From: Marinobacter sp. HL-58
GTDB taxonomy: Bacteria; Pseudomonadota; Gammaproteobacteria; Pseudomonadales; Oleiphilaceae
DNA: 64,000 bases
Direction of reading: 5' to 3'
NCBI RefSeq assembly: GCF_001314605.1
Contig: NZ_LIHP01000018.1
Coordinates: 124,001 to 188,000 of the forward strand
Under the pieces are notes generated by a model, which was given only the letters and a program-made list of their open reading frames with translations, did no database searches and was not told the DNA's origin. A program made the translations under genes and the position numbers. Position 1 is the stretch's first letter; each line of letters starts with the position of its first letter. Shown piece after piece: positions 54,001 through 61,257 of the stretch.

Positions 54001-55563
54001 ATCCAGCAACTGTCGCGGGCACTGACGGAATCCTCCTCGGACCTTGCCGACCTGCGTGAAACCCTGTCTGACAGGGTGCGGGACACCGAGACCCTGCTGG
54101 TACAGCAGTCGCGGATCAACACGGAACTCCAGGAAGGTCTGATGAAGACCCGGATGATTCCGTTTGCCTCCATGGTGCCGAGACTGCGCCGTATTGTTCG
54201 GCAGATCAGCGGTGAGCTGAACAAGAAAGTTGAGTTTGATGTCCGCAACCCGGAAGGGGAAATGGACCGCAACATCCTTGAACGCATGATTGCGCCACTG
54301 GAACACATGCTGCGTAATGCACTGGACCATGGTATCGAAGCGCCAGCCGACCGGAAGAAAGCCGGCAAGCCGGAAACCGGTGAGGTCACCCTGTCGCTGA
54401 CCCGCGAAGGCGGTGACGTGGTACTGCGTATGATCGACGATGGTGCCGGTATTCCTGCCCAGGTCATCCGTGACAAGGCAATCCGCCAGGGCATGATGTC
54501 CGCCGATGAAGACCTGAGCGAGCGGGAAATCCTGCAGTTCATCCTGCAACCCGGTTTCTCCACGGCCCAACAGGTTACCCAGATATCCGGTCGCGGTGTG
54601 GGCATGGACGTGGTCGCCAGCGAAATCAAGCAGCTCGGGGGCAGTCTCGATATCGACTCCGCCGTCGGCAAGGGCACGGTGTTCACCGTCCGCCTGCCGT
54701 TCACGGTATCCGTCAACCGGGCATTGATGGTGTCCACCGGTGAGGACTTCTACGCCATCCCGCTGAACACCATCGAGGGCATTGTGCGGGTCAGCACCTA
54801 CGAGCTTGAGGAATACTACAAGCCCGACGCGCCCCTGTATGAATACGCCGGCCAGCAGTATCGCCTGCAGTATCTGGGCAGCCTGTTGAACAGCGACCAC
54901 CATCCCAAGCTCCAGGGCCAGGCTCTGCCTCTGCCCGTCATCCTGGTACGGGGTGCGGAGCAGCCCATGGCCCTGCAGGTTGACAGTCTGATGGGCAGCC
55001 GGGAAATCGTGGTGAAATCCCTTGGCCCACAGTTCAGTACCGTTCGGGGGGTATCCGGTGCCACCATCCTGGGTGATGGTAACGTGGTCGTGATCCTTGA
55101 CCTGCCGGCGATGATCCGGTCCGACATCCTTTCCGAGCGTCAGCGCATTGCCAACCTGGAAAAGGCCAAGGAGGCATCACGCCGGGAGGAGCAGGCAACC
55201 GTGGTTATGGTGGTGGACGACTCGGTCACCGTACGGAAGGTAACCTCACGCCTGCTGGAACGTAATGGCATGGAAGTGATCACGGCGAAAGACGGCCTGG
55301 ATGCGGTGGCGCAACTGCAGGACCACAAACCGGATATTATCCTGCTGGACATCGAGATGCCCCGCATGGACGGTTTCGAAGTGGCCAGCTTTGTGCGCCA
55401 TGATGACAACCTCAAGGACACGCCGATCTGCATGATCACCTCCCGTACTGGTGAAAAACACCGGGAACGGGCGCTGGCCATTGGTGTCAACGAATACCTC
55501 GGCAAACCTTTCCAGGAAACCGAGCTGCTTGACACCATCACGCGGCTGACCGGGAATCAGTGA
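48064..55563 (+). CDS. chpA: Hybrid chemosensory kinase ChpA with multiple Hpt modules
   Basis: Central CheA-like kinase of the Pil-Chp system. The 2499-residue protein has seven canonical HTLKG Hpt sites (His about 648, 818, 976, 1292, 1467, 1624, 1768), two degenerate Hpt-like modules (HQVHGT near 49-52, LLHSIRGGL near 483) and one lacking the His (about 1080-1150). A Pro/Ala/Lys linker leads to the kinase core (about 1890 on; RNALDHGIEA, DDGAGIP, GRGVGMDVV), a CheW-like domain, and a receiver domain (D2429 in LLDIEMPRMDG). ATG 48064 is preferred over GTG 48058 because GGAG then has proper spacing. Confidence 0.95.
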   Translation: MGNHHDSIALDWVRGEIQDTLTQGQQALEAYVENRDDTARLRFCLNYLHQVHGTLQMVELYGAALLTEEMEKLTQAVLNETVANVDDAVEVLMQAILQLPQYLEHLASSKDDFPMVLLPLLNDLRAARGEPLLSDTSLFKPDLAPSRVAPASNVSQRLQDPKVLGHIRKLRQMYQFALAGVVREADLDAHFDYMQKVIQRLIRLCQKTPRGELWKAAGAFVETLQQHINPVNTAVKSLLRELDVEIRRLTDEHVDILQQQVPEALLKHLLYYVARARELETPLVRQLRDDYRLEHALPSEDDVDAAKTRVSGPGRDAIHSVVSALNEELAKLKDQLDLFVRSELRQNDELEELLPGLRQVANTLAVLGLGIPRKVITEQLELVEKLSAQSEVVDDGTLMDIAGALLYVEASLAGLDSDRQPENEPSAGDGQSINMGSRELGEASGALLRESRNTLEQVKTAIVNFIASQWETGEIEHVPGLLHSIRGGLSLIPLDRVADMLASAERYITDVLLGGKQVPDWKQLDTLADAITSIEYYLERLAEGIEDNDSILSVAENSLNALGFPVGAEPTWQHPTEEDVPVVDMEVPTDTASNEAKGSDEELLDDEILGIFVEEAEEVLDTINEFYPRLRQNHDDREALTEVRRAFHTLKGSGRLVGATSIGELAWSVENLLNRVIDQTLRPNDEMFSLIDDVTSRIPALINDFRTGQSDGDVAALIERAEAMSTTRKTDSDNIAAEPAADAGTDEPEVAAQPDVTAAEQPSVAEESDEDDLIDDEILEIFIEEAGEVLDTIREFLPMLLRQHDDRTALSEVRRAFHTLKGSGRMVSALVVGELAWSVENMLNRVIDGSIFMNDDIAGLLEEVTSVLPDLVEDFEKRRAPSHDTSVLEARATALANGEIPDASTMPPSEPEAPADETTKAGATGADDEDSAVDPVLLDIFESETETHLQTLQDFLQAAGDKASVAYTDDLSRALHTLKGSAHTAGIAPIAAVITPLERFVKEARAQNKRADQEVVGLIGDACNFLTQGLGQIRENPQGDLPGTDAFLARLEQVSNATLRSSQSRDDEAKEDNQPQLVQLFLNEGLDILLDADRILDEWAENPEQTSALDTLRAELQQLTDGAQQAGLTDVAELSGALTDVYKRAASPGFRPDPEIFDTIRAGHEHLINMMDQVAAGLATESGEELIASLNALALDAPEDAAEDVPDAFEQEFTGDLEEIDRSFDLESEETPEDNDELPPLAETDEDMDQELAEIFLEEARDLIDSTADALQSWSDNTGNLDLLRLLQRDLHTLKGGARLADIPSIGDLSHELENLFEGLTEQRLAVTGELSDLLFRCHDRLAGMVDALEQNEQPRPAPDLISEIHAYMDSAAGSRPVTDVNHEDTREDEELPLADLDEDDSPEPEIPEDTPEEEHGTDLSHLDPELVGIFLEEAYDLINSTGSALHSWSEDTANREVAAELQRDVHTLKGGARMAGVDAIGDLTHVLEDLFEKVAEGQLSASDDMIDLLFACHDRLAQMVEQVATQKPCPPATELVARVEAILSGKPAPAAEPEEDLDTVTGDAEDHTASVADAIPPASDDDLVGIFLDEGLEIHEAIGECLAQWRDEPEELAGVTQLQQELHTLKGGARLSDVDPIADLAQAWSEALDPLIAGSNNQSILLELSEKAHNNLRDMLTSLEEGNKPAADDVLIKALNDAHELSGDEPSETTAQPTVDSSEDDSVDAEVLEIFLEEAGEILDQLEHLLDDWRKDPGNNHFNQEAQRALHTLKGGARLSQLGNLGDKAHALETRLIDLGGNTPGDEAWQAITRDHDAIVALVADIRNRFENTGSVPEPARAEPEQTEAPKAPEPAAEKPAEPEKPAAPAARKPQKTPSKAPAKTAAAQRAPQETIRVSAPLLDELVNLAGETSITRGRLEQQTSDFSHNLDEMAATIERLREQLRRMEIETETQILFRAEKEHGPDYGDDFDPLEMDRYSAIQQLSRALTESSSDLADLRETLSDRVRDTETLLVQQSRINTELQEGLMKTRMIPFASMVPRLRRIVRQISGELNKKVEFDVRNPEGEMDRNILERMIAPLEHMLRNALDHGIEAPADRKKAGKPETGEVTLSLTREGGDVVLRMIDDGAGIPAQVIRDKAIRQGMMSADEDLSEREILQFILQPGFSTAQQVTQISGRGVGMDVVASEIKQLGGSLDIDSAVGKGTVFTVRLPFTVSVNRALMVSTGEDFYAIPLNTIEGIVRVSTYELEEYYKPDAPLYEYAGQQYRLQYLGSLLNSDHHPKLQGQALPLPVILVRGAEQPMALQVDSLMGSREIVVKSLGPQFSTVRGVSGATILGDGNVVVILDLPAMIRSDILSERQRIANLEKAKEASRREEQATVVMVVDDSVTVRKVTSRLLERNGMEVITAKDGLDAVAQLQDHKPDIILLDIEMPRMDGFEVASFVRHDDNLKDTPICMITSRTGEKHRERALAIGVNEYLGKPFQETELLDTITRLTGNQ

Positions 55564-56615
55564 TGGCCGGCCAGCCAGGACGGCCAGCGGTCGGCATCGT
55601 CTCGGATATCGTCCTGCAGCGCCACCGGCTGCAGGAAGCCACGTCCAGGTTCGGCTTGGACGTTTGCTTTTCCGGTGACCCTGACCGCCTTCAGGGCTAT
55701 CACGAATTCCCCGATGCCAGCCTGTGGCTGGTTACCCTGGAGGACGACGCGGATCATCCGGTCCTGTTTGATCACCTTCTGGAGAACACCGAGGCCCCGG
55801 TGCTGTTCGGGCTGGATCCGGCCCCGAAATCCGGAACCACCGAATACTTTCGCTGGGAGCGCCGGTTGCTGGACAAACTGGAGCAGTCCCTCGGGCACCT
55901 GGAAAAGCTGGATTCCGCCGCCGCTATCGAAGAGCTGGCCAACGAACAACCGCCGGTAACAACTTCACCCACGCTGCCCCACTGGATTCCGCCGGCTTCA
56001 TCCGATCTGCCGGCGGAAGAAATCTGGATTCTGGGGGCATCACTGGGTGGCCCGGCAGCGGTCAAGACCTTTCTCGATAACCTGCCACCGGGCTTGCCCG
56101 TGGGTTTCGTCTATGCCCAGCACATTGACAACAACTTCACCGAAGTGTTGACCCGGGTACTGGGGCGACACGCTCACTACCAGCTGAAACCGGCCGAGAA
56201 CGGGTATCGGATCCACAATGGTGACGTTATCCTGATGCCGGTGGAACACGAATGGACCCTGGACGACAGCGGAGCGCTCCAGCAGAGGGACACGCCCTGG
56301 CCCGGCCCCTACGGCCCGTCCATTGACCAGGTGCTGCTCAATATCGGTGACCATTACGGTGCCCGCTGCCATGCCATCGTGTTCTCTGGCATGGGCAACG
56401 ACGGCGCCATTGCGGCCCCTCTGCTGAAGGCTTACGGTAGCCGCATCTGGGTTCAGGAAAGTTCCAGTTGCGGTAACAGCTCGATGCCGGACTCGGTTGC
56501 CGCTACCGGCTGTTCCGCGTTCTGTGGTACGCCGGAACAGCTGGCCCGAGAACTCGTCAAAACGATTGAAGAATCCTGCCTGCTCAAGGGCCGGCAAAAA
56601 CGGGATTCCGCCTGA
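55563..56615 (+). CDS. chpB: CheB-type methylesterase ChpB
   Basis: Demethylates or deamidates the receptor PilJ. The 350-residue protein has a degenerate N-terminal region without the usual phospho-acceptor motif, a linker, and the CheB catalytic domain: WILGASLGGPAAVKTFLDNL (catalytic Ser in GASLGG), GFVYAQHIDNNFTEVLTRVL (catalytic His) and VFSGMGNDGAIAAPLLKAYG (Asp). ATG 55563 overlaps the chpA stop (TGATG). Order pilK-chpA-chpB-chpC is as in Pseudomonas. Confidence 0.93.
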   Translation: MAGQPGRPAVGIVSDIVLQRHRLQEATSRFGLDVCFSGDPDRLQGYHEFPDASLWLVTLEDDADHPVLFDHLLENTEAPVLFGLDPAPKSGTTEYFRWERRLLDKLEQSLGHLEKLDSAAAIEELANEQPPVTTSPTLPHWIPPASSDLPAEEIWILGASLGGPAAVKTFLDNLPPGLPVGFVYAQHIDNNFTEVLTRVLGRHAHYQLKPAENGYRIHNGDVILMPVEHEWTLDDSGALQQRDTPWPGPYGPSIDQVLLNIGDHYGARCHAIVFSGMGNDGAIAAPLLKAYGSRIWVQESSSCGNSSMPDSVAATGCSAFCGTPEQLARELVKTIEESCLLKGRQKRDSA

Positions 56616-56626
56616 GGAAATAAGTA

Positions 56627-57097
56627 ATGACAGACACCAGCCAAACCCTGCCCTGCGTAATGATCCCCATGAGCGGAAAACAATTGCTGTTACCCAACGT
56701 TTCCATCGCGGAAGTGGTGGATTTCGCAAGTTCCGACCCGGCCCCCAACACGCCGGAATGGCTGGTGAGTGAACTGGACTGGCGTGGCCTGAATCTGCCG
56801 GTTATTTCCTACGATGCGGCCAACGGCGGCAAACTCACGGTTCCGGGCGGCAATCGTGGGCGCATAGTGGTGCTGAACACCATTGGCGACCATCACAACT
56901 CGGTGCCCTTCATGGCCCTGGTTACCCAGGGTATTCCCAGCCAGACCCGCCTGACTGAAAACCAGATCAAGAAAATCGACGGTAACACCGGGCCCGCTGA
57001 CCTGATGATAGTGGAAGTCGAAGGCGAACAGGCCGTCATTCCTGACCTTGGCTACCTTGAGTCCCTCGCCCTGGAAGCATCCCGCCAGGCAGGATAA
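56627..57097 (+). CDS. chpC: CheW-like protein ChpC
   Basis: Second adaptor of the Pil-Chp system, thought to connect additional receptors. The 156-residue protein has a CheW-like pattern: PMSGKQLLLPNVSIAEVVDF, LDWRGLNLPVISYD, and a C-terminal VVLNTIGDHHNSVPFMALV strand. The ATG at 56627 is 11 bp after the chpB stop with GAGGAAA upstream. Last gene of the operon. Divergence from CheW is expected for this family. Confidence 0.88.
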   Translation: MTDTSQTLPCVMIPMSGKQLLLPNVSIAEVVDFASSDPAPNTPEWLVSELDWRGLNLPVISYDAANGGKLTVPGGNRGRIVVLNTIGDHHNSVPFMALVTQGIPSQTRLTENQIKKIDGNTGPADLMIVEVEGEQAVIPDLGYLESLALEASRQAG

Positions 57098-57120
57098 CCG
57101 CTGCCGGCTGTAACGCAGAC

Positions 57121-57160
57121 GTGGCACTGTTTACTGCTAATGTTATAATGTTGCAAATTT
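57121..57160 (+). promoter_or_regulatory. Candidate zur promoter and Zur-box-like operator
   Basis: GTGGCA (57121-57126) and TATAAT (57144-57149) are spaced by 17 bp. The -10 lies within taatgttataatgttgcaaa (57139-57158), which matches half of the Zur-box pattern TGTTATA...ATAACA; the other half is weak. This suggests zinc-dependent autorepression of zur-znuCB. Confidence 0.5.
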
Positions 57161-57175
57161 CGCAGGACAGTGCCC

Positions 57176-57670
57176 ATGCCAACCAGCGCTCTTCCCTATC
57201 GGCCCCACAATCACGATGCCTGTGTTGCCCAGGCCCTGGCTGAGGCCAGAGATATCTGCCAGCAACATCACGCCCGGCTGACGCCCACCCGTGAACGGGT
57301 ACTCGAGTTGATCTGGCAGTCCCACAAGCCCCTGGGTGCCTACGACGTTCTCGCCGTGCTGGCAGAGGACGGCCACAATGCGGCGCCACCAACCGTCTAT
57401 CGCGCCCTGGACTTCCTGCAGCAGCATGGCCTGGTGCACCGGATTTCCTCCCTGAACGCGTTCATAGGCTGTACCCATGCCGGTAAAAGCCATAACGGCA
57501 TGTTCCTGATTTGTCGTTCCTGCGGCAATGTCCTCGAGTTGACGGCGCCCGGTGTTGCCAGTGCTGTCACCAAGGCGGCTGCCCAGGAATCCTTCCGGCC
57601 GGACGACGTCACCATCGAAGTGGCCGGTTACTGCCCTCGCTGCTCAGCGGAAGCCGCCCATGACGGATGA
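57176..57670 (+). CDS. zur: Zinc uptake regulator Zur (Fur family)
   Basis: Zinc-responsive repressor. The 164-residue protein has the winged-helix part (RLTPTRERVLELIWQSHKP, then APPTVYRALDFLQQHGLVHR, the Fur recognition-helix signature) and the C-terminal zinc region with C-x2-C pairs (FLICRSCGN and YCPRC) and HAGKSHNGMF. ATG 57176 has AGGA nine bases upstream. The gene overlaps znuC by 11 bp, which identifies it as Zur rather than Fur. Confidence 0.95.
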   Translation: MPTSALPYRPHNHDACVAQALAEARDICQQHHARLTPTRERVLELIWQSHKPLGAYDVLAVLAEDGHNAAPPTVYRALDFLQQHGLVHRISSLNAFIGCTHAGKSHNGMFLICRSCGNVLELTAPGVASAVTKAAAQESFRPDDVTIEVAGYCPRCSAEAAHDG

Positions 57671-58442
57671 AGCCCTGGTTGAACTGAAACAGTTAAGCGT
57701 CCGCTTTGACGACCGGCCCGTGGTTGACCACGTGGACCTGCGTGTCCAGCGGGGCGATATCATCACCATCATTGGCCCGAACGGCGCCGGCAAGACCACT
57801 CTGATCAAGGCAGTGCTGGGTATTCAGCCCATATCCGACGGTTCCCTGGCGATGGCCCCGGGGCTCACCATCGGATACGTTCCCCAGCATCTGACCCTGG
57901 AGACCACCCTGCCGATCAACGTGAAGCGCTTCATGCTGCTCAGTGGCCGCCCGCTTCAGGCTTGCGTTGATGCTCTGACAAAGACCGGCGTTGAGCATCT
58001 GCTCAATGCGTCGGTTCATCATCTCTCCGGTGGCGAGAAACAGCGGCTGCTGCTAGCCCGTGCCCTCGCTCGCCGGCCGGACCTTCTGGTGCTGGATGAA
58101 CCCGCGCAAGGCGTTGATATCAACGGCCAGGCGGCGCTCTATGATCTGATCAGAAGCCTGCGTGACGAACTGGATTGTGGTGTCATCATGATCTCCCATG
58201 ACCTGCACCTGGTCATGGCGGCAACCGACAAGGTTATCTGCCTGAACCAGCATATCTGTTGCAGCGGCTACCCTGCCGATATCTCCCACGACCCGGCCTT
58301 TATTGAAACCTTCGGGCGACCGGTGGCGGAAAGCCTGGCGGTTTACCATCACCACCACAATCACAGCCACGATCTGCACGGTGATGTGGTCTCCGGCGAC
58401 CAGGACGATGCCCACAGGGAACACTCACATGCCCATCATTGA
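57660..58442 (+). CDS. znuC: Zinc ABC transporter ATP-binding protein ZnuC
   Basis: ATPase of the high-affinity zinc importer. The 260-residue protein has Walker A (GPNGAGKTTLIKAVLG), signature LSGGEKQRLLLARALARRPD, Walker B (LLVLDEPAQGVD) and the switch (MISHDLHLVMAA). The C-terminus is strikingly His-rich (VYHHHHNHSHDLHG and EHSHAHH), a common zinc-related tail. The ATG at 57660 lies inside the zur 3' end. The periplasmic partner ZnuA is not in the window. Confidence 0.95.
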   Translation: MTDEALVELKQLSVRFDDRPVVDHVDLRVQRGDIITIIGPNGAGKTTLIKAVLGIQPISDGSLAMAPGLTIGYVPQHLTLETTLPINVKRFMLLSGRPLQACVDALTKTGVEHLLNASVHHLSGGEKQRLLLARALARRPDLLVLDEPAQGVDINGQAALYDLIRSLRDELDCGVIMISHDLHLVMAATDKVICLNQHICCSGYPADISHDPAFIETFGRPVAESLAVYHHHHNHSHDLHGDVVSGDQDDAHREHSHAHH

Positions 58443-59241
58443 CGCGATACTCGGGGACTTTTTCTGGCGTGCGTTGATCGGCGGCCTTGGCGTGGCGCTG
58501 GTGGCAGGGCCATTGGGCTGCTTTGTGGTCTGGCGGCGCATGGCCTATTTCGGAGATACCCTGGCCCATTCCGCACTGCTGGGCATCGCCCTGAGCTTTC
58601 TGATCAGTGTGCCCATCAACCTTGGGGTAATCATCACCTGCGTAGTGCTGGCCATTGCCCTGGTGATGTTTTCCCGCAGCAAAACCCTGGCCACCGACAC
58701 ACTGCTGGGGATTCTGGCCCACAGTGCGCTCGCCATTGGCCTGGTAACCCTGAGCTTCATGCCTGATATACGGGTGGATCTGACCGGCCTGCTTTTCGGT
58801 GATCTGCTGGCCATGAGCCGCAATGACCTGCTCTGGATCTATGGCGGGGCTGCGCTGATCCTGGGACTGCTGGCAGTGCTCTGGCGTGGCCTGTTGATGA
58901 GTACGATTCATGAAGAGCTGGCGAGGGTTGAAGGCGTGCCGGTAGAGCGCCTGCGGCTGGCGCTGATGCTGATGTTTTCCATCGTCATCGCCGTGGCCAT
59001 GAAAATTGTCGGCGTATTGCTGATCACCGCACTGCTGATTATTCCGGCGGCCACCGCCCGCCGCCTCGCAAACAATCCGGAGCATATGGTGGGGATGGCC
59101 ATTGTGTTCGGTTTTATTGCTGTTTCCGGCGGCCTGACACTGTCCTGGCACCTGGATACGCCAGCGGGGCCGTCGGTGGTTGTCACTGCCTTTACCGTAT
59201 TTCTGCTGGTTTACGGTTCGGCCCGTCAGTCCCGGGCCTGA
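58429..59241 (+). CDS. znuB: Zinc ABC transporter permease ZnuB
   Basis: Membrane subunit of the zinc importer. The 270-residue protein of the ABC-3 family has about eight TM segments and family landmarks GPLGCFVVWRRMAYFGDTLA with HSALLGIAL, GLLFGDLLAMSRNDLLW, ARVEGVPVERLRLALM, and VGVLLITALLIIPAATARRL. ATG 58429 has AGGGA upstream and overlaps the znuC stop by 14 bp. The protein is complete. Function depends on ZnuA elsewhere. Confidence 0.95.
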   Translation: MPIIDAILGDFFWRALIGGLGVALVAGPLGCFVVWRRMAYFGDTLAHSALLGIALSFLISVPINLGVIITCVVLAIALVMFSRSKTLATDTLLGILAHSALAIGLVTLSFMPDIRVDLTGLLFGDLLAMSRNDLLWIYGGAALILGLLAVLWRGLLMSTIHEELARVEGVPVERLRLALMLMFSIVIAVAMKIVGVLLITALLIIPAATARRLANNPEHMVGMAIVFGFIAVSGGLTLSWHLDTPAGPSVVVTAFTVFLLVYGSARQSRA

Positions 59242-59355
59242 TCAGCGGTTTAACGGGCAGGGTTTCTCCGGGGCTGTGGCTGTGTTCTGAAGTGTGAACT
59301 AAAGTATAGGAGCAGCAGTCCCCCCAAAACATCGCCAACGGTTACGGATCAACCT

Positions 59356-60390
59356 ATGGAAAGCCACGGACTGACAGGGAAAGGCCACATTCTGGCGCTG
59401 CCACATCTCTGGGCGCCGGCAATTATTCTTGCCGCTGGACTGGTGGTTACAGGCGTTACAGCACAGGCTCTGGAGAATCAGTCCCGCAGCCTTGCCGAGG
59501 AGATCTACCACCGGCAGCACAACACGCTTGTTGCGCGGCTGAGCGGCTACGACGAATTTCCAGTCACCGCCAGCGATGGTGCTGCGCCCGATCAGGCCGT
59601 GCAGGATCCGGCTGCGGTAGGGCTATGGCTCGCGACCGTGTTACGGAATTCCGTCCCGGAAACGCTCAACCTGCGAATCGACACCCTCGAACGACACACC
59701 AAGATTCCGCTGTTTCAGACCAGGCACACCGAGAATCCTGATCGCTCCCGCTCCCTGCGTTCGGAAATAGCGATTGGCGACCATCGATGGCTGGTAACCA
59801 CCCTGCCGGACACACGGTTTCTCGAACAACCGGCCCGACAATCGTTTCGGCTCGTATGGCTGGCGGGGCTGGCGATGACTGTCCTTGCGGTGGTGATCGT
59901 CACCCTCCTGTGCCTGCGTATAAGGCGCTGGCGCAACCGCTACCGCGATGCCGACAGGAGCTGCGAGGAATACCGGCAACACCTGAACAGTATGCAGGTG
60001 GAGAAATCCATCCTGCGGCAGGCCCTCAATGACAGCGAACAGCGCAGTCGCGACCTGGTAGAGCTCTCCGGCGCAACCATCTGCGAGCTGGACGAGCAGG
60101 CAATCACCGGCTACGTCTCGCCCCAGGTCGCCGGCCTGCTGCAAAAGGCCCCGGCTGATCTCGCAGGCCAGCCCTTTGAGCAGTTAGTGGACCCGCTGTA
60201 CCGGGACAATTTTCACAGGGCCCTTCAGGCGGCCCGCCAGGAACGGCAGATTCAACGCATTGATCTGCGATTGCTGAGCGCCGAAAACCTGCAGGTACCG
60301 GTCACTCTGCGGGTCCTGGCGTTGCAGGACACCCTGCACGGCTTCTCCGGCTATCGCCTGAGTCTTCATCATAACGGCCGGGCGTCGTGA
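59356..60390 (+). CDS. Membrane PAS-domain protein without an output domain
   Basis: A 344-residue protein with TM1 (APAIILAAGLVVTGVTAQAL), a periplasmic region of about 130 residues, TM2 (LVWLAGLAMTVLAVVIVTLL), a coiled coil of about 45 residues (RDADRSCEEYRQHLNSMQVE), and a PAS domain (about 235-335; ITGYVSPQVAGLLQKAPADL). It ends after the PAS domain; no kinase, GGDEF, EAL or HTH follows. The top half resembles a CHASE4- or LapD-type sensor layout, but no family is sure. ATG 59356 is clear. It may be a truncated sensor or act through a partner. Confidence 0.65.
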   Translation: MESHGLTGKGHILALPHLWAPAIILAAGLVVTGVTAQALENQSRSLAEEIYHRQHNTLVARLSGYDEFPVTASDGAAPDQAVQDPAAVGLWLATVLRNSVPETLNLRIDTLERHTKIPLFQTRHTENPDRSRSLRSEIAIGDHRWLVTTLPDTRFLEQPARQSFRLVWLAGLAMTVLAVVIVTLLCLRIRRWRNRYRDADRSCEEYRQHLNSMQVEKSILRQALNDSEQRSRDLVELSGATICELDEQAITGYVSPQVAGLLQKAPADLAGQPFEQLVDPLYRDNFHRALQAARQERQIQRIDLRLLSAENLQVPVTLRVLALQDTLHGFSGYRLSLHHNGRAS

Positions 60391-60452
60391 CCCAGGGTTT
60401 TGTCTTCAAATTGATATTCATCGCTTGCAGAAGGACATATATTCCCATATTG

Positions 60453-60476
60453 TTATATGCGCGATTCAGCATATAA
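60453..60476 (+). promoter_or_regulatory. ArsR-type palindromic operator of the ars operon
   Basis: TTATATGC-gcgattca-GCATATAA is a perfect 8-bp inverted repeat with an 8-bp spacer. It ends 10 bp before the start codon at 60487 and overlaps the promoter zone (TTGCAG at 60425-60430, TATTGT at 60448-60453). Position and symmetry fit an ArsR repressor site. Confidence 0.65.
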
Positions 60477-60486
60477 GGGGGTAATG

Positions 60487-61257
60487 ATGTCAGACAAGCG
60501 CAAGGTGCTTTACCTCTGCACCGCCAACAGTGCAAGATCGCTGATGGCAGAGGCCATCCTCCGCGATATGGCCGGCGATCAGTTTGAAGTGGCAAGTGCC
60601 GGCACACACCCGGAAAACCCCCACCCACTGGCACTGGCATGCATCCGGGAAGCCGGGCTGGACACACGCTCCCTTCACAGCAAATCCATGAACACCCTGC
60701 TGGATGAGCACTGGGACTACGTCATCACCCTGTGCGACAAGGCGGCCTATGAGTGCCAGTCGGTCTGTGAACCGGCACAGCGGATTGCCTGGGATTTTCC
60801 CGACCCGGTTCCCACCAACCGCCATGCCGCCTTTGCACTGGTCATGAAAGAACTGCGGGAGCGCATCAGCCTGTTCGTCATGGTGCACCAGAAAGCCGTT
60901 GGTCGCGCCGTGCATTATCCGCCGGTTGCCGTTTTCAAGGCCCTGGCTGACGAAAACCGGCTGGCCATCATGCTCCTGGTACAGAAGGAAGAAGAGCTGT
61001 GCGTCTGCGAAATGACAGAAGCCCTGAATGCCTCCCAGCCGAGCATCAGCCGTCAACTGTCGCAGTTGCGGGAACTGGGACTACTGGAGGACGAACGCCG
61101 CGGGCAGTGGGTCTACTATCGCCTCCACCCGATGTTACCCGAGTGGATTCAGCAACTGCTGACAGCCACGGCCAGCAATAATCCGGGGTTCCTCCAGCCC
61201 TTCAGGCAACGACTTGCCGCCATGCCCGACCGGCCGGCAAGAATGGACTGTGCCTGA
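60487..61257 (+). CDS. ArsC-ArsR fusion: arsenate reductase plus arsenic-responsive repressor
   Basis: A 256-residue two-domain protein. Residues 1-135 are a low-molecular-weight phosphatase-type arsenate reductase ([17 protein letters not shown]; nucleophile Cys11 in C-x5-R17; DFPDPVPTN acid loop). Residues 145-256 are a complete ArsR/SmtB winged helix ([29 protein letters not shown] with the As(III)-binding pair C172/C174, then [19 protein letters not shown]). The start is ATG 60487, five bases after GGGGG; ATG 60484 is possible. The fusion is in frame with no repeat or stop. Stop overlaps the ACR3 start (TGATG). Confidence 0.92.
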   Translation: MSDKRKVLYLCTANSARSLMAEAILRDMAGDQFEVASAGTHPENPHPLALACIREAGLDTRSLHSKSMNTLLDEHWDYVITLCDKAAYECQSVCEPAQRIAWDFPDPVPTNRHAAFALVMKELRERISLFVMVHQKAVGRAVHYPPVAVFKALADENRLAIMLLVQKEEELCVCEMTEALNASQPSISRQLSQLRELGLLEDERRGQWVYYRLHPMLPEWIQQLLTATASNNPGFLQPFRQRLAAMPDRPARMDCA

